Source: Nemertoderma westbladi
Taxonomy: Eukaryota > Xenacoelomorpha > Nemertodermatida > Nemertodermatidae
DNA: 28,799 nt
Reading direction: 5' to 3'
Assembly (NCBI GenBank): GCA_032718475.1
Contig: JAUCBJ010002836.1
Coordinates: 1-28,799 of the forward strand
Shown: one piece after another, positions 19,440-28,799 of the stretch
Layout of the letters: every line of letters begins with the position of its first letter
Position numbering within the stretch: position 1 is the stretch's first letter
The notes under the pieces: model-generated
The model's database searches: none
What the model saw: only the letters and a program-made list of their open reading frames with translations
Told to the model about the DNA's origin: nothing
Program-made: the position numbers and the translations under genes

Positions 19440-20206
19440 GCCCATACCAAAGCAAACCATACCATACTCAGTACACACGAACCATACATATCTGTTTACT
19501 GTCGGTTATTAATTGTTATAAGTTGGTGGATATGTTGTTATATTTGGAGAATATCGATAAATAATCATAAAACCCCAATCTTCTTGATATACTGAAGGTT
19601 AGAGAGACCGGTTACCTGTAGCAATTGCGACTTACATTATAGTGGTTTTGGAGTGAATTGAATGCTATTTCATAATCCCTACATGTGTCAGTTACTATTC
19701 TCCTTATATATGATCAAATTTGGTGAAGGTCGGCAGATCAGTGTTCAGCAGTGTGCGGTAGTGTGCATGAGTGTGACAGATAACAAAGCATTTCCTAAAG
19801 AATGCGCTTTATACGAAAATCATTAGCCATCCCATTGTGTTTAGTGTAAGTCATAGCTCTGTTTATATACTTAGGGCGCCACGTCCTAAAGGAACTGTTA
19901 ATATTTCCCGAAAGTAAATAATATTTGTCAGAGATATTATAGTAACGAGCAATCGAATAATACAGTAAGTCTACACCGCAATAAGGTCAGAGCCTCCGAA
20001 TCCAGTCTCCCTTAACTGTGGGTGAATGGTCGCGTATAGGCTGGCTTCGGCTAATGTAACTTTATATTTTATATATGCAACAAATACTTGTTATAGGCTA
20101 AAGTCGATTTATAAACTAGAAGACACCTAAAATTGGCGGGTTAAACTGCTAAAGGTCTAAAAGCGCGAACATAATGTCTTAATAACTAATTATATTCATT
20201 CATACA
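19440..20206 (-). repeat. Right arm of the long inverted repeat
   Basis: This is the reverse complement of about 6686-7500, collinear over roughly 0.75 kb with substitutions and small indels. Clear matches include GCGCCACGTCCTAAAGG at 19876 and GGCGGGTTAAACTGC near 20136. The ends are approximate. The divergence indicates age. No coding region is seen. Confidence 0.85.
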
Positions 20207-20863
20207 ATAAGCAATGTAGCCAATTAAGGCTGTGATTGACAAATTAACCGCACAATTAATTAATTGACAAAACAAAAATCAAACTAGTAGAGATCATATC
20301 CAAACCTGTATAAATATAAATAAACGCAACGATATAACTAACACATGTACGTACACTATATTAACTGTAGAGGGGGATACTGTCCCTCCTGCGAAAAGCA
20401 AAATATATTTATCAGTATTAATTAATGTAACTTAAAGAAATTGAGCCTTATTCGAAGAAATTCTACATGGGCATTTTGGACCTATACCGCCACTGCTTGG
20501 CTCTTTGGAAGTGTATTTCCGTAAAGCTCTATTGTATGGCTCTAGACCAACCCAAAGCAACATTAGTATGTGAACACAGAATTCCATTCCCCATTCATTT
20601 CAATGGTAGCCAACTTGTGGGGCGAGCCACGAAGTTGGCGGAGCCTTAGCGAATTGACACTGTTAGGGGGTGGGTCAATTTATGCAAATAGTTGTAGTCG
20701 TCGTCGTTGTCGTCGTCGTCGTCGTTGTCGTCGTCGTTACGATTTTGACATGCTAATAACTTTGTCGGATTTAAAGCTGCCAAGTTGAAAATTTGTAGGT
20801 ATCAATATGAGCAAAAGTTGAGATTTTTGAGAGACTTTCAGACACCATCAGTGCAATGGTCTC
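20207..20863. other. No gene seen
   Basis: An AT-rich stretch followed by a more GC-rich part from 20460. Short plus-strand frames at 20467-20649 and 20570-20788 show no recognisable motif and overlap a microsatellite. Confidence 0.45.
20697..20738. repeat. GTC/GTT trinucleotide microsatellite
   Basis: About 14 units of GTC with interspersed GTT, in one phase. No gene frame is supported around it. Confidence 0.9.
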
Positions 20864-22056
20864 CCGCTAGAGGGCCACATGTCTAAACATTAAATGGCCA
20901 CCCATTTCTTTGCTTTTAATCCGTTTAAGCTGAAACTTGGGAAGTATGTACTAGACCATTAGCTGTAAATTTCAAAGGAGGCTAATCTGTCTGCAGTTCT
21001 CCAGTCTGCCGCTAGAGGGCGAAATGTCCCGAATGTGAAATTATTCTTCCATTTAGTTGTTTATGATCTGATTACGCTGAAACTTGTCATATATGTACTA
21101 GATGACATCCTGAGTCTTTGTGTGGATTGTAATCGGTCCGAAGTTTTCCAGTCTGCCGGTAGAGGGCCACATGTCTAAACATTAAATGGCCACCCATTTC
21201 TTTGCTTTTAATCCGTTTAAGCTGAAACTTGGGAAGTATGTACTAGACCATTAGCTGTAAATTTCAAAGGAGGCTAATCTGTCTGCAGTTCTCCAGTCTG
21301 CCGCTAGAGGGCGAAATGTCCCGAATGTGAAATTATTCTTCCATTTAGTTGTTTATGATCTGATTACGCTGAAACTTGTCATATATGTACTAGATGACAT
21401 CCTGAGTCTTTGTGTGGATTGTAATCGGTCCGAAGTTTTCCAGTCTGCCGGTAGAGGGCCACATGTCTAAACATTAAATGGCCACCCATTTCTTTGCTTT
21501 TAATCCGTTTAAGCTGAAACTTGGGAAGTATGTACTAGACCATTAGCTGTAAATTTCAAAGGTGGCTAATCTGTCTGCAGTTCTCCAGTCTGCCGCTAGA
21601 GGGCGAAATGTCCCGAATGTGAAATTATTCTTCCATTTAGTTGTTTACGATCTGATTACGCTGAAACTTGTCATATATGTACTAGAAGACATCCTAAGTC
21701 TTTGTGTGGACAGTAATCGGTCCGGAGTTTTCGAGTCTGCCGCTAGAGGGCGAAATGTAGGAAAGTGATAACCTTCGCGAATTCCTTGATCTTAATCTAT
21801 TTAAGCTGAATTTTGGAATATACAGTACCGGTATGTACTAGACCACATGCCTCGTCTTTGTGAGGAAGGTGATCGATCCGTAGTTCTTTAATATGCCGCT
21901 AGAGGGCTAAATGTATGAAAGTGAAAACCTTCCAACATTTCGTTATTTATGATCCGTCAATCCGAAACTTGGTAGATATGTAATAGACCATAGGCTGTGG
22001 CTTTGTAGGGAAACTAATCCTTCCTTCTTCAGTTACCCAGTCTCCCGCTAGAGGGT
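20864..22056. repeat. Satellite: about 146-bp monomers in a 292-bp dimeric unit
   Basis: CCGSTAGAGGG starts at 20864, 21009, 21156, 21301, 21448, 21593, 21740, 21896 and 22045. The spacings are 145, 147, 145, 147, 145, 147, 156 and 149. Alternate monomers are nearly identical over 292 bases (GCCACATGTC at 20874, 21166 and 21458), while neighbours within a dimer are clearly diverged. This is a higher-order repeat. The last two or three monomers, from 21740, are more diverged from all the others, as expected at an array edge. Confidence 0.93.
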
Positions 22057-22079
22057 TAACGTTTTCCGGGAAAATCTTC

Positions 22080-22161
22080 TCCTATGTTTTTATAATCCTT
22101 TCGAGTTGATACTTAGCATTTCCTATGTTTTTATAATCCTTTCGAGTTGATACTTAGCATT
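22080..22161. repeat. 41-bp perfect direct duplication
   Basis: TCCTATGTTTTTATAATCC occurs at 22080 and 22121, and the copies continue as CTTTCGAGTTGATACTTAGCAT. It begins about 25 bases after the last satellite monomer box. Confidence 0.9.
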
Positions 22162-22498
22162 AACTCATTTCACGTGCTGCGCGAAGGCCCCACTTCGTGT
22201 CTTTCTTGTATTGGGGGTAGACCACTGGTTAGCTTTCTGCTATTGTGTTATTCAAAGATAGCGGCAGGAATAAAGAGAAATACCGACCTCACTAATGGGC
22301 TGTTCCTTCAGGTCAGCTTAAGTTACAGTGTGAATGTTCAAGGGCGCCGCCAGTGGCCAGTCCACTGTGTCGTTATTGTGGCTTTATGAATGGAGTTCCT
22401 TTAGTAGTTTCAAACGCTTTCATTCTATCAGCGCGCAAGAAGATGGGAGTTGAGTTGGGGTTGAGTGTGGGTGGAGTGATTGACAGGTTGTTGGAAGT
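22162..22498. other. No gene seen
   Basis: Mixed-composition sequence between two repeats. Open frames here (for example 22147-22389 plus) carry no recognisable motif. Confidence 0.4.
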
Positions 22499-22580
22499 TG
22501 TCTGATTCTGTTTGAAACTGTCTGAATCTGTTTGAAACTGTCTGAATCTGTTTGAAACTGTCTGAATCTGTTTGAAGTTG
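22499..22580. repeat. 20-bp tandem repeat
   Basis: TCTGAATCTGTTTGAAACTG repeats about four times with a 20-base period, then decays into GTTTGAAGTTGTTGGA units to about 22620. Minus-strand frames rich in Gln, Ser and Phe here are translations of the repeat. Confidence 0.88.
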
Positions 22581-22620
22581 TTGGACTGTTGGAGTTTGTC
22601 TGAAAGTGTTTGAAGCTGTT

Positions 22621-22646
22621 GGATCCGATCGGTTCAGATCGGATCC
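22621..22646. repeat. Perfect 10-bp inverted repeat with 6-bp loop
   Basis: GGATCCGATC at 22621-22630 and GATCGGATCC at 22637-22646 flank GGTTCA. It sits at the end of the 20-bp tandem repeat. A hairpin or dimeric protein site is possible; no terminator is implied. Confidence 0.7.
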
Positions 22647-22782
22647 GATGGTACTCTGTTGGTGAGCTGGACTGTATGTCCTTACAACCCTTCCCACAGA
22701 GTGGCCGATGCTCGAATGCTTAGGCATCTAATAAAATGTAGAAAGCCGGTGGGGTGGAGTTTGTCAAAATGTGGAATGGGAG

Positions 22783-23620
22783 CAATGGGGTAATGGGAGC
22801 TATAGGGAGACATTTGTAATGGGAGCAATGGGGAGACTCGGCTAATGGGAGCAATGAGGAGACACATGTAATGGGAGCAATAGAGGTGATGCTATCTATA
22901 GGGAGACATTTGTAATGGGAGCTATGGGTAATGGGGGGCAATGGGAGCTATGGCCAATGGGAGCTATGGGAGCCAATGGGAGCTATGGGCAATGGGAGGC
23001 AATGGGAGCTATGGGCAATGGGAGCCAATGGGAGCTATGGGCAATGGGAGCTAATGGGAGCTATGGGCAATGGGAGCTATGGAAGCCAATGGGAGCTATA
23101 GGAGCCATAAGGAGCCATAGGGAGCTAATGGGAGCTATGGGCAATGGAAGCTATGGGAGCCAATGGGAGCTATAGGGCCAATGGGAGCTATAGGAGCCAA
23201 TGGGAGCTATAGGAGCCATAAGGAGCCATAGGGAGCTAATGGGAGCTATAGGAGCCATAAGGAGCCATAGGGAGCTAATGGGAGCTATGGGCAATGGAAG
23301 CTATGGGAGCCAATGGGAGCTATAGGGCCAATGGGAGCTATAGGAGCCATAAGGAGCCATAGGGAGCTAATGGGAGCTATGTGTAATGGGAGCAATGGGG
23401 AGACTCGGCTAATGGGAGCAATGGCTAATGGGAGCTATGGGGAGACTAGGCTAATGGGAGCAATGGGGAGACTCGGCTAATGGGAGCAATGGGGAGACTC
23501 GGCTAATTGGAGCAAAGGCCAAGGGAGCTATAGGAGCCATAAGGAGCCATAGGGAGCTAATGGGAGCTATGGGCAATGGGAGCTATTGTCAATGGGAGCT
23601 ATAGGAGCCATAGGGAGCGA
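22783..23620. repeat. G-rich minisatellite (GGGAGCTATGGG / GGAGCCATAAGG units)
   Basis: About 840 bases of short units, AATGGGAGCTATGGGC, AGGAGCCATAAGGAGCCATAGGGAGCTA and GGGGAGACTCGGCTAATGGGAGC, in higher-order blocks. One block of about 120 bases recurs from about 23080 and 23200. Repeated GGG tracts with short loops on the plus strand make it a strong G-quadruplex candidate. The plus-strand frame at 22915-23175 is repeat translation only. Confidence 0.92.
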
Positions 23621-23622
23621 GT

Positions 23623-23645
23623 GGGGGGGGGGGGGGGGGGGGGGG
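23623..23645. repeat. Poly-G tract, 23 bases
   Basis: Uninterrupted G run at the end of the G-rich minisatellite. Its length may be affected by assembly or replication slippage. Confidence 0.9.
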
Positions 23646-23674
23646 CTGGTCCAAAGGGGGGCAATCCCTCACTA

Positions 23675-24093
23675 CTCACCTCCTCCTGATTGATTCTCCG
23701 CCTGCGCTTTCAATGCTTCGGCCCAATCAGTGTCAGGTTCACATCTGCATCCCGGTCAGGGATAGCAATGGGAGGCGCCTGGGCTTGTCCCTCTGTATCG
23801 ACTCCCAGGTATCCCAGTTCTTTAACGTCATCCACGAAGCGCTTCCAGTATCCCCTCGGCTCGTCTCCGGGTTCTATGGGAACTCCTAGCGATCGCTCAT
23901 TGCCCACCTTGATGTAGTGTAAGCTTTCACGGCACGCCTTCAGGAGTGGCCTCGTCCCGTATGTCGTCGTCCTCAGTCTGTCAAATCTGTTCATAAGCGA
24001 CGTTTGCAGCTTATATCCCTGCTGGTCCGTGGATAGGCGCTGGAAAGATCTCGTTCCGGCCCAGAAGGTGTACGTACCGCTGTCATCCGACAT
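23675..24093 (-). pseudogene. Probable start of a retrotransposon Gag, truncated
   Basis: An ATG at 24093 opens 127 codons to a TGA at 23710. The product (MSDDSGTYTFWAGTRSF..., then GYWKRFVDDVKELGYLG) is charged, has no membrane segment, and is not a family I can name. Near 23750 another minus frame becomes protein-like (DWAEALKAQAENQSGGGE) and ends at about 23680, which suggests a one-base frameshift. GGAGGTGAGT at the end of it also matches a 5' splice donor, so a spliced exon is an alternative. The ATG lies only 20 bases downstream of the candidate LTR at 24114-24629, the position of a gag gene. Beyond it the frame is destroyed by the poly-G tract and minisatellite. Confidence 0.45.
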
Positions 24094-24113
24094 GACGCTA
24101 CCCGCCCACTAAA

Positions 24114-24629
24114 TGCCAGAGGCAACGGAATTAAGATTTTGCTTGGTTGCTCGTTTTTAAGGTTGCCAGTCCTATACATATATTATTATTATTATATTAT
24201 TATTATTATATTATATTATTATATATTAGTATAGTATAATTAACGTTTATATTGTCCAATATACGAATAATCAATCAATCAATCAATTGTTATTACAGTT
24301 AGCTAGTAAAGGTTGACAGTTAAACCTTTTGTAATAAGTGTATTTGTACCACAAATTCCCCCTACATTACAAACTGTCTGAGGTACATTTAGTATTCTAG
24401 AATATTACGTAATTATGGATGGTACTGTGTGCTATTTATTATTATTATTAAAATCACAAATTAATATGATTGCACAGTAAGCAATAAATCGTTTATATAT
24501 AATTCTTACAATTATAGTAAGTAAGCCAACTAGGCCAATTGGTTATGAAATAATATTATAAAGACACTAAAGGCAAATAAAGTATTATCAGTTTATTACT
24601 TCGCTGGTATTACTGCAAATCGTCTGACA
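24114..24629 (-). repeat. Candidate BEL/Pao LTR, about 516 bp
   Basis: Read on the minus strand, the stretch starts TGTCAGACG at 24629 and ends CTCTGGCA at 24114, that is TG...CA. It begins 48 bases after the stop of the integrase frame, where a 3' LTR belongs, and ends 20 bases before the ATG of a gag-like frame. The 20 bases between (TTTAGTGGGCGGGTAGCGTC) could hold a primer-binding site, but I cannot match a tRNA. AATAAA occurs near its start, and an ATT-rich microsatellite (about 24180-24240) and a four-fold AATC repeat lie inside. The second LTR is not in the window, so the ends are inferred. Confidence 0.4.
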
Positions 24630-24677
24630 CCACGTATTTATAGTCGGGCTGTCGCGACTAAATTCACGTTAATAAAG

Positions 24678-26294
24678 TTAGTGTGATACTTCGAGGAGGT
24701 AACACTTATTGACTGGTCGACGGTAAACCTTCCCTGAAGCCTTCCGTAGACTCACGGTGCAAACGTGACCCTCCTCGCTGGCGTGGGTCCTGACCACACG
24801 AGCCATATCCCAGTCTCCCTTCTGTAATGTGTCATCAGACACGATGACAAGGTCTCCCAACTGTAGACCGCGGTACTCTTTGTTCCACTTTCTCCTCTGT
24901 CTCAACGTGGGTAAGTATTCTCGTACCCAACAAATCCAATACTTGTTCTTACACCGCTGAGCAACAATATATGGGTTACGTAGATCTCCCTCGCTGATCT
25001 CTCCTAATGGGTTTCTGACAGTTACTGGGCCTACACCCAACAAGTGGTTCGGTGTGAGGGCCTCCAGTGATTTCGGGTCATCGGTGGTAGCAACCAGGGG
25101 TCGTCCGTTAACTATGGTTTCGACCTCGGCGAAGATGGTTCTCATCGCATCCTCTGTTACTATGTGACTGTGTGTAATGGCCTGAATGTGGCGTTTCACC
25201 ACGCCCACCATAGCCTCCCAAACGCCGGACATGTGAGGGGCATAGGGTGTGTGAAACGACCACTCGATTCCCAGTTCTTGGGTATTTTCTACCATCCCCT
25301 TGACAAAGGCCTGTTGTGCTCCTTGTAGTTCATGTTCAGCACCAACGAAGTTGGTTCCGTTGTCCGAGGAGATCTTCTTCGGTTCACCTCGGCGCGCGAT
25401 AAAGCACCGCAATGCGTTGAGAAACGCCGCTGCTGAAGCATCTGGTACTAGTTCGAGTGCTATAGCCCGCATGGCGTAGCAGACGAATATTATTCCATAC
25501 CCCTTTCGCATGGTCTTGAGTACTCGTCGAGTCCATCGAACGTATAAATCGATGGGGCCGAACATATCCACCCCTGTATGGTGGAACGGTACGAGTCCCG
25601 CCGTTACCCTGTCTTTCGGTAGTGGCGCCATCAGCTGTTCTAGCCGTCTATGCCATATCTTCTTACTTTTAATGCAACCGCTGAGGATCTTCCTCATGCT
25701 CTGTCTGAGTCCGGTAGCGGTGAAGCGTTTACGCACCGCCACAATCGTCGCATCCTTACCCCCATGCGCGATATCACAGTGTGTCTGCCACACCACTTGG
25801 TTTAGGGCTGTGGAGCCCGCCGGTAATATCATGGGCTGGCTTGCCACTATGAAATCCTTGGCGTTTGCCAACTGGGCCACGGATGCTACCATGATACCAT
25901 CCTCCAACTGGGGTGCTAACTTCCGTAGCGGACTGCCCTTCTGTACAGGCTTACCCTCCCTGAGCCTCCTCCACTCCTCGGGGTAGGCCCGGGCCTGTAC
26001 ATAGGTCACTACCATCCTCTCTGCCTCCTGTAGAGGCAACCTGACGGGTATGGTCTTGGTTATTCAGTACTTGGCTAAGGCTATGAACCAAGCCACCCTG
26101 TGAATCATCCTCCACGTTGAGGACTTGTCTATGATATTATCAATCCGAGGGTCTCTGACCACCGGTGTGATTACCATGGTGCACACCCGGACCTCTGGGT
26201 CTGCTTTCAGAAGCTCCAGTGCATTGGCCTCTGGAAACGAAGGCCAGTCTATCCTGCTATCCTGTTGGGTAAGAAAGCCGGCCTGTGTTGCCAC
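24678..26294 (-). pseudogene. BEL/Pao integrase and C-terminal Pol, one in-frame stop
   Basis: From about 26270 the minus frame carries the pre-integrase linker, meets a TGA at 26066-26064, and continues in the same frame to TAA after 24678. Counting from 26039: a zinc-binding region with H87-x4-H92 and C122, where the expected second Cys is Ser (CIKSK, position 125); then the integrase core with the acidic triad D158 (HTGVDMFGPI), D226 (SSDNGTNFVG) and E275 (SGVWEAMVGV); then the DUF5641-type C-terminal domain (LGDLVIVSDD ... WDMARVVRTH) and the natural end (KCYLLEVSH). The core looks intact although the protein is broken upstream. Integrase joins element cDNA to host DNA. The candidate LTR follows 48 bases later. 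Confidence 0.93.
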
Positions 26295-27700
26295 AGATCC
26301 TCTTTCTGTTCGAATGGGACCTCTAGGCTCCCCCTCGATACAAGGTCAGCCGCCATGTCCCCGTTTGGAAAGTAAGGCCGTGGGATAATGAGACGGGATA
26401 TTCGTTCCAGGCTCATTAACCAGGCATTCCACCTTTCGGCCATCTTGGCAGACACCGGAGCGTCCCACGATCCATTGTCTAAAGTCACCTCCCTCAGAAT
26501 CTGTTTTCCTACAAGTATGTTTGGTTCCACAAGGCCCAGTGGGTCATATATCCGTGAAATGAAAGACAAGTAGGCCCTCCTCGTATGTACCACCTGAAGA
26601 GGTGCCTTAAACTTGTATTCTAGAACGTCTGAGGCTTTCTCCCAAGAAATGCCCAGTACCCGAGAGTCTGGCTTACTCGGGTCTGATGTAACCAGTGCCG
26701 GGGTGGTCTCCGGGTTGGTAGTGTCTGGTGGGATGTATGAGGCTGGCTGCCCCATATCTCCCCCCAGGAGGTCACCATTGTCATCGTCCGTGCTCAGGTC
26801 TGATACCTTTCCCTCTACCTTGTCCATCGCATACATGAACTTGGTCGAGTTGGAGCGGAACTTGGTAAGGTTGAAACTGCCCGTGGAAAGGCAGTCGCGA
26901 GCCGTAGTGGCCAGCTGGATGAGGTCAGCCTCGGAGTTACCCGACTTCATCCGATCCACATAAAAATCGTTTGTTATAAAGTCTCTCACTGGCGGAGCCA
27001 CTGACTCACTCGTTGTAGTGTGTCGTAGTGCTGTGGTGGCCACACACGGAGAACACTTAGCCCCAAAGATGTGTACCAACATCTGGTACACCTCCAGCGT
27101 TGTGCCCAACTGATCCCCACTATACCACAAGAAACGCTGGCTGTCCGCGTTGTCTTCATAAACGAAGACCTGGTGAAACATGGCCTCTATGTCACATGGG
27201 AAGGCGTAGAGGCCCATGCGGAACCTTAGCAGGATGTCAACCCCGCTATTGAAAACATTGGGTCCCTCTAATAAGTAGTCATTAAGCGATTTACCCAAGT
27301 ATTTCGCCGCTGCGTCGTTGACCAATCGCAGCTTGGATGCCCCTTTGGTAACGTGTAGGGGCAAATAGTAAGTTCGAGGTGACTCGGGTGCCCCCACCAT
27401 CAGTTTACGGGCCCACCCTTTGTCGATATACTTCTTAATCTGTTTCTCAACAAATTCGTGTTTGTCAGGATGTTTAGTCAATCAGTTTGAGTCGGTTAAG
27501 TCTCATCTCCGCCATAGTTCTATTGTTAACCAAGGGTACTGCTCGATCTTTCCAAAGCATCGGAGCTGAGTAATGTCCGCCGCCCAAGACCATCTCCCTG
27601 TTCAATACATCGGTCGATATCTTCTCCGCCTGGGAGGCACCCACAGCCGGGTATATAAGCCCTCGGTGTCTATATCATATGTCATTTGACAAATGTCATA
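26249..27700 (-). pseudogene. BEL/Pao reverse transcriptase, catalytic Asp lost and RNase H deleted
   Basis: The frame 27481-26249 (410 codons) is the RT. Counting from 27481: CDIEAMFHQV with D97, VHIFGAKCSPCVA (about 136-148), and FYVDRMKSG at 173-181, where FYVDD is expected, so the second catalytic Asp is Arg (codon CGG at 26953-26951). Next is the Pao peptidase A17-type region (VLGISW, SFISRIYDPLGLVEP, IIPRP). At residues 369-373 it jumps straight to DMAADLVSRG, which normally follows RNase H, so about 200 codons of RNase H are missing. The upstream part (GGGHYSAPMLWKDRAVPLVNNRTMAE, 27660-27485) is in another frame, broken by a one-base shift at 27480. A second shift near 26270 leads into the integrase frame. 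The copy cannot reverse-transcribe itself. Confidence 0.92.
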
Positions 27701-27732
27701 TATCATATATCATATGACATATCTATATCATG
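27666..27732. repeat. CATATN-type low-complexity insert in the decayed BEL/Pao element
   Basis: Overlapping copies of ATATCAT, ATATGTC and ATATGACAT, partly self-complementary around ATTTGACAAAT at about 27684, sit between the protease-side frame and the RT-side frame. BEL/Pao coding sequence is recognisable on both sides, so this is probably a small insertion or slippage expansion. Confidence 0.6.
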
Positions 27733-28799
27733 TCGCATCTGGTTTCTTCCTCCCATCCTCGGACCTCCTCCAATGTGAGTTCCGGAGACTCGGCGGGGTC
27801 CCCTTTCCCGGCCACGGTGAAGACCGGTCTGGCCAGCCCCACGCTGTGTCTGTCGGGCTGCTCGTCGATGTCTTTTACGGGTCCAGTCATACACCAACCA
27901 TATGGGGTTAGCATGACCTGAGGCTCCCTTTCGGGGTCTGGTCCTTCGGTGGTAGGTTGCAGTAGCCGGTGAGAACCTGGGCAATCTATACCAATAAGTA
28001 CTGATACATAGGGTATGTCCAGGTCATCGGGTATGTTAAAGTTCAGTCCCCGGGCGTATGTATATTGTTGAATTTCTTCGGCCGAGTGCCGGTCTGCCGG
28101 TACGTTGAGCTCGGGTAGAACCCGAGCCTCAATAAGGTCCGATTTGTATTGGGAATATGTCACAATAGATTTTAGTCGACATAGATTAGGTTGTACGCTA
28201 CATCTCTATCTGGATTGGCGATGGTACAGAGTTGCATAAATGCCTTCAATCATTTGACTTGAAGGCGGTCTGCAACCACTCTGTCCATCATCGTTATCGC
28301 CGAACCTCCGTCTAAGAGCCCCAAAGTGGTTACCTGCTGACCACGGTTATCACATACCGCCAACGCGACGATCCTCAGGTACACATAGGTTTTAATCTTC
28401 GGTGGTTTCCGTAACCTCTGTCTCATGGGAAAGACAGGGAAGGCCACCTGTTTATCGGCCACCCTCTCCCCCGCTGTCCTATTATCCGCATGTTTATGCG
28501 ACTGTTGCTCGGTGTACTCACTGTCCCCCTCCGTGTTCTTACTATCGTATGGGCATTCCCGCCCAGAGTGTCCTGTTCGAGCACAAGTCCAACACATGTG
28601 ATGCTTCTTAGCATACGCCTTGTGTGTGTTGGCATCCATCTTCTGCAAATTTCTGCACTCAATCGTTCTGTGAGAGGTTCCCCCATGGAACTGGCAATAC
28701 CTTTCCTCGTTGAAAGGGAACTCCCCGATGTCCATAAAAAAGACATCCTTCACCCATTTCCCACTTCCCCTTCTCGCTGTGGGTGGGGTGCTTCCTCTC
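27723..28799 (-). pseudogene. BEL/Pao Gag zinc knuckle and protease region, frameshifted, cut by window edge
   Basis: The frame is open from the right edge to a stop at 28250. It shows CQFHGGTSHRTIEC, then CWTCARTGHSGREC (perfect C-x2-C-x4-H-x4-C), an acidic linker, and LGLLDGGSAITMMD, an aspartic protease motif with Gly where Ser or Thr usually follows the catalytic Asp. A frame change between 28250 and 28163 leads to the continuation (SVLIGIDCPGSHRLL, TPYGWCMTGPV), a DUF1758-type region, down to a stop at 27723. The Gag N-terminus lies outside the window. Its Gag-protease-RT-integrase order matches the intact element at 1-4461, but the sequences are clearly different families or subfamilies. 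Confidence 0.88.

Noticed and set aside
20467-20788. Short plus-strand frames near the trinucleotide microsatellite
   Set aside because: They are short and motif-free, and one is largely the Arg-rich translation of the microsatellite.
22915-23175. 86-codon plus-strand frame rich in Met, Gly, Ala and Trp
   Set aside because: It is a translation of the G-rich minisatellite; no non-repetitive coding sequence is attached.
25510-25986. 158-codon plus-strand frame
   Set aside because: It is fully antisense to the integrase domain, whose motifs are unambiguous on the minus strand.

Overview
This window looks like gene-poor, repeat-dense nuclear DNA from an invertebrate animal. The evidence is the set of elements it holds: BEL/Pao LTR retrotransposons, an apurinic-endonuclease LINE, a TA-flanked Tc1/mariner-type element, a foldback element, satellites and minisatellites. 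I see no bacterial operon, tRNA, rRNA or CRISPR array, and no recognisable host housekeeping gene. The sequence alone does not let me name the phylum.

Layout. (1) 1-4461, minus strand: an uninterrupted 1487-codon reading frame with BEL/Pao gag, zinc knuckles and aspartic protease. It runs off the left edge with no stop codon. (2) 4462-6685: its AT-rich leader side, with three tandem-repeat families and many TACCGGT sites. (3) About 6686-7500 and about 19440-20206: the two arms of a long, diverged inverted repeat of roughly 0.75 kb. (4) Between the arms: a decayed LINE (about 7950-12110) split by a foldback element (9341-9996), a non-autonomous TA-flanked transposon (12627-14676), and an unrecognised plus-strand coding unit (14771-18906). 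The coding unit has about 1378 codons, is broken by one in-frame TGA and one frame change, and ends in a CCHC zinc knuckle and a very basic tail. (5) 18985-19150: short tandem repeats downstream of that gene. (6) 20864-22056: a satellite of about 146-bp monomers with a 292-bp dimeric higher-order unit. (7) 22080-23645: a 41-bp duplication, a 20-bp repeat, a 26-bp inverted repeat, a G-rich minisatellite and a 23-G tract. (8) 23675-28799, minus strand: a second, decayed BEL/Pao element (gag knuckle, protease, reverse transcriptase, integrase), a candidate LTR at 24114-24629, and what looks like the start of another gag directly after that LTR.

How the parts relate. The two BEL/Pao elements contrast strongly: the left one is intact as far as seen, while the right one has frameshifts, a stop, a lost catalytic aspartate and a missing RNase H domain. 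The most interesting unit is the unknown gene at 14771-18906 together with the flanking inverted arms. Once the nested LINE, foldback and TA elements are subtracted, the arms enclose only about 6 kb, most of it this gene. It could be an undescribed mobile element, a non-autonomous LTR element, or an old viral integration. The sequence does not decide between these. All function calls come from reading motifs by eye; no database search was run.
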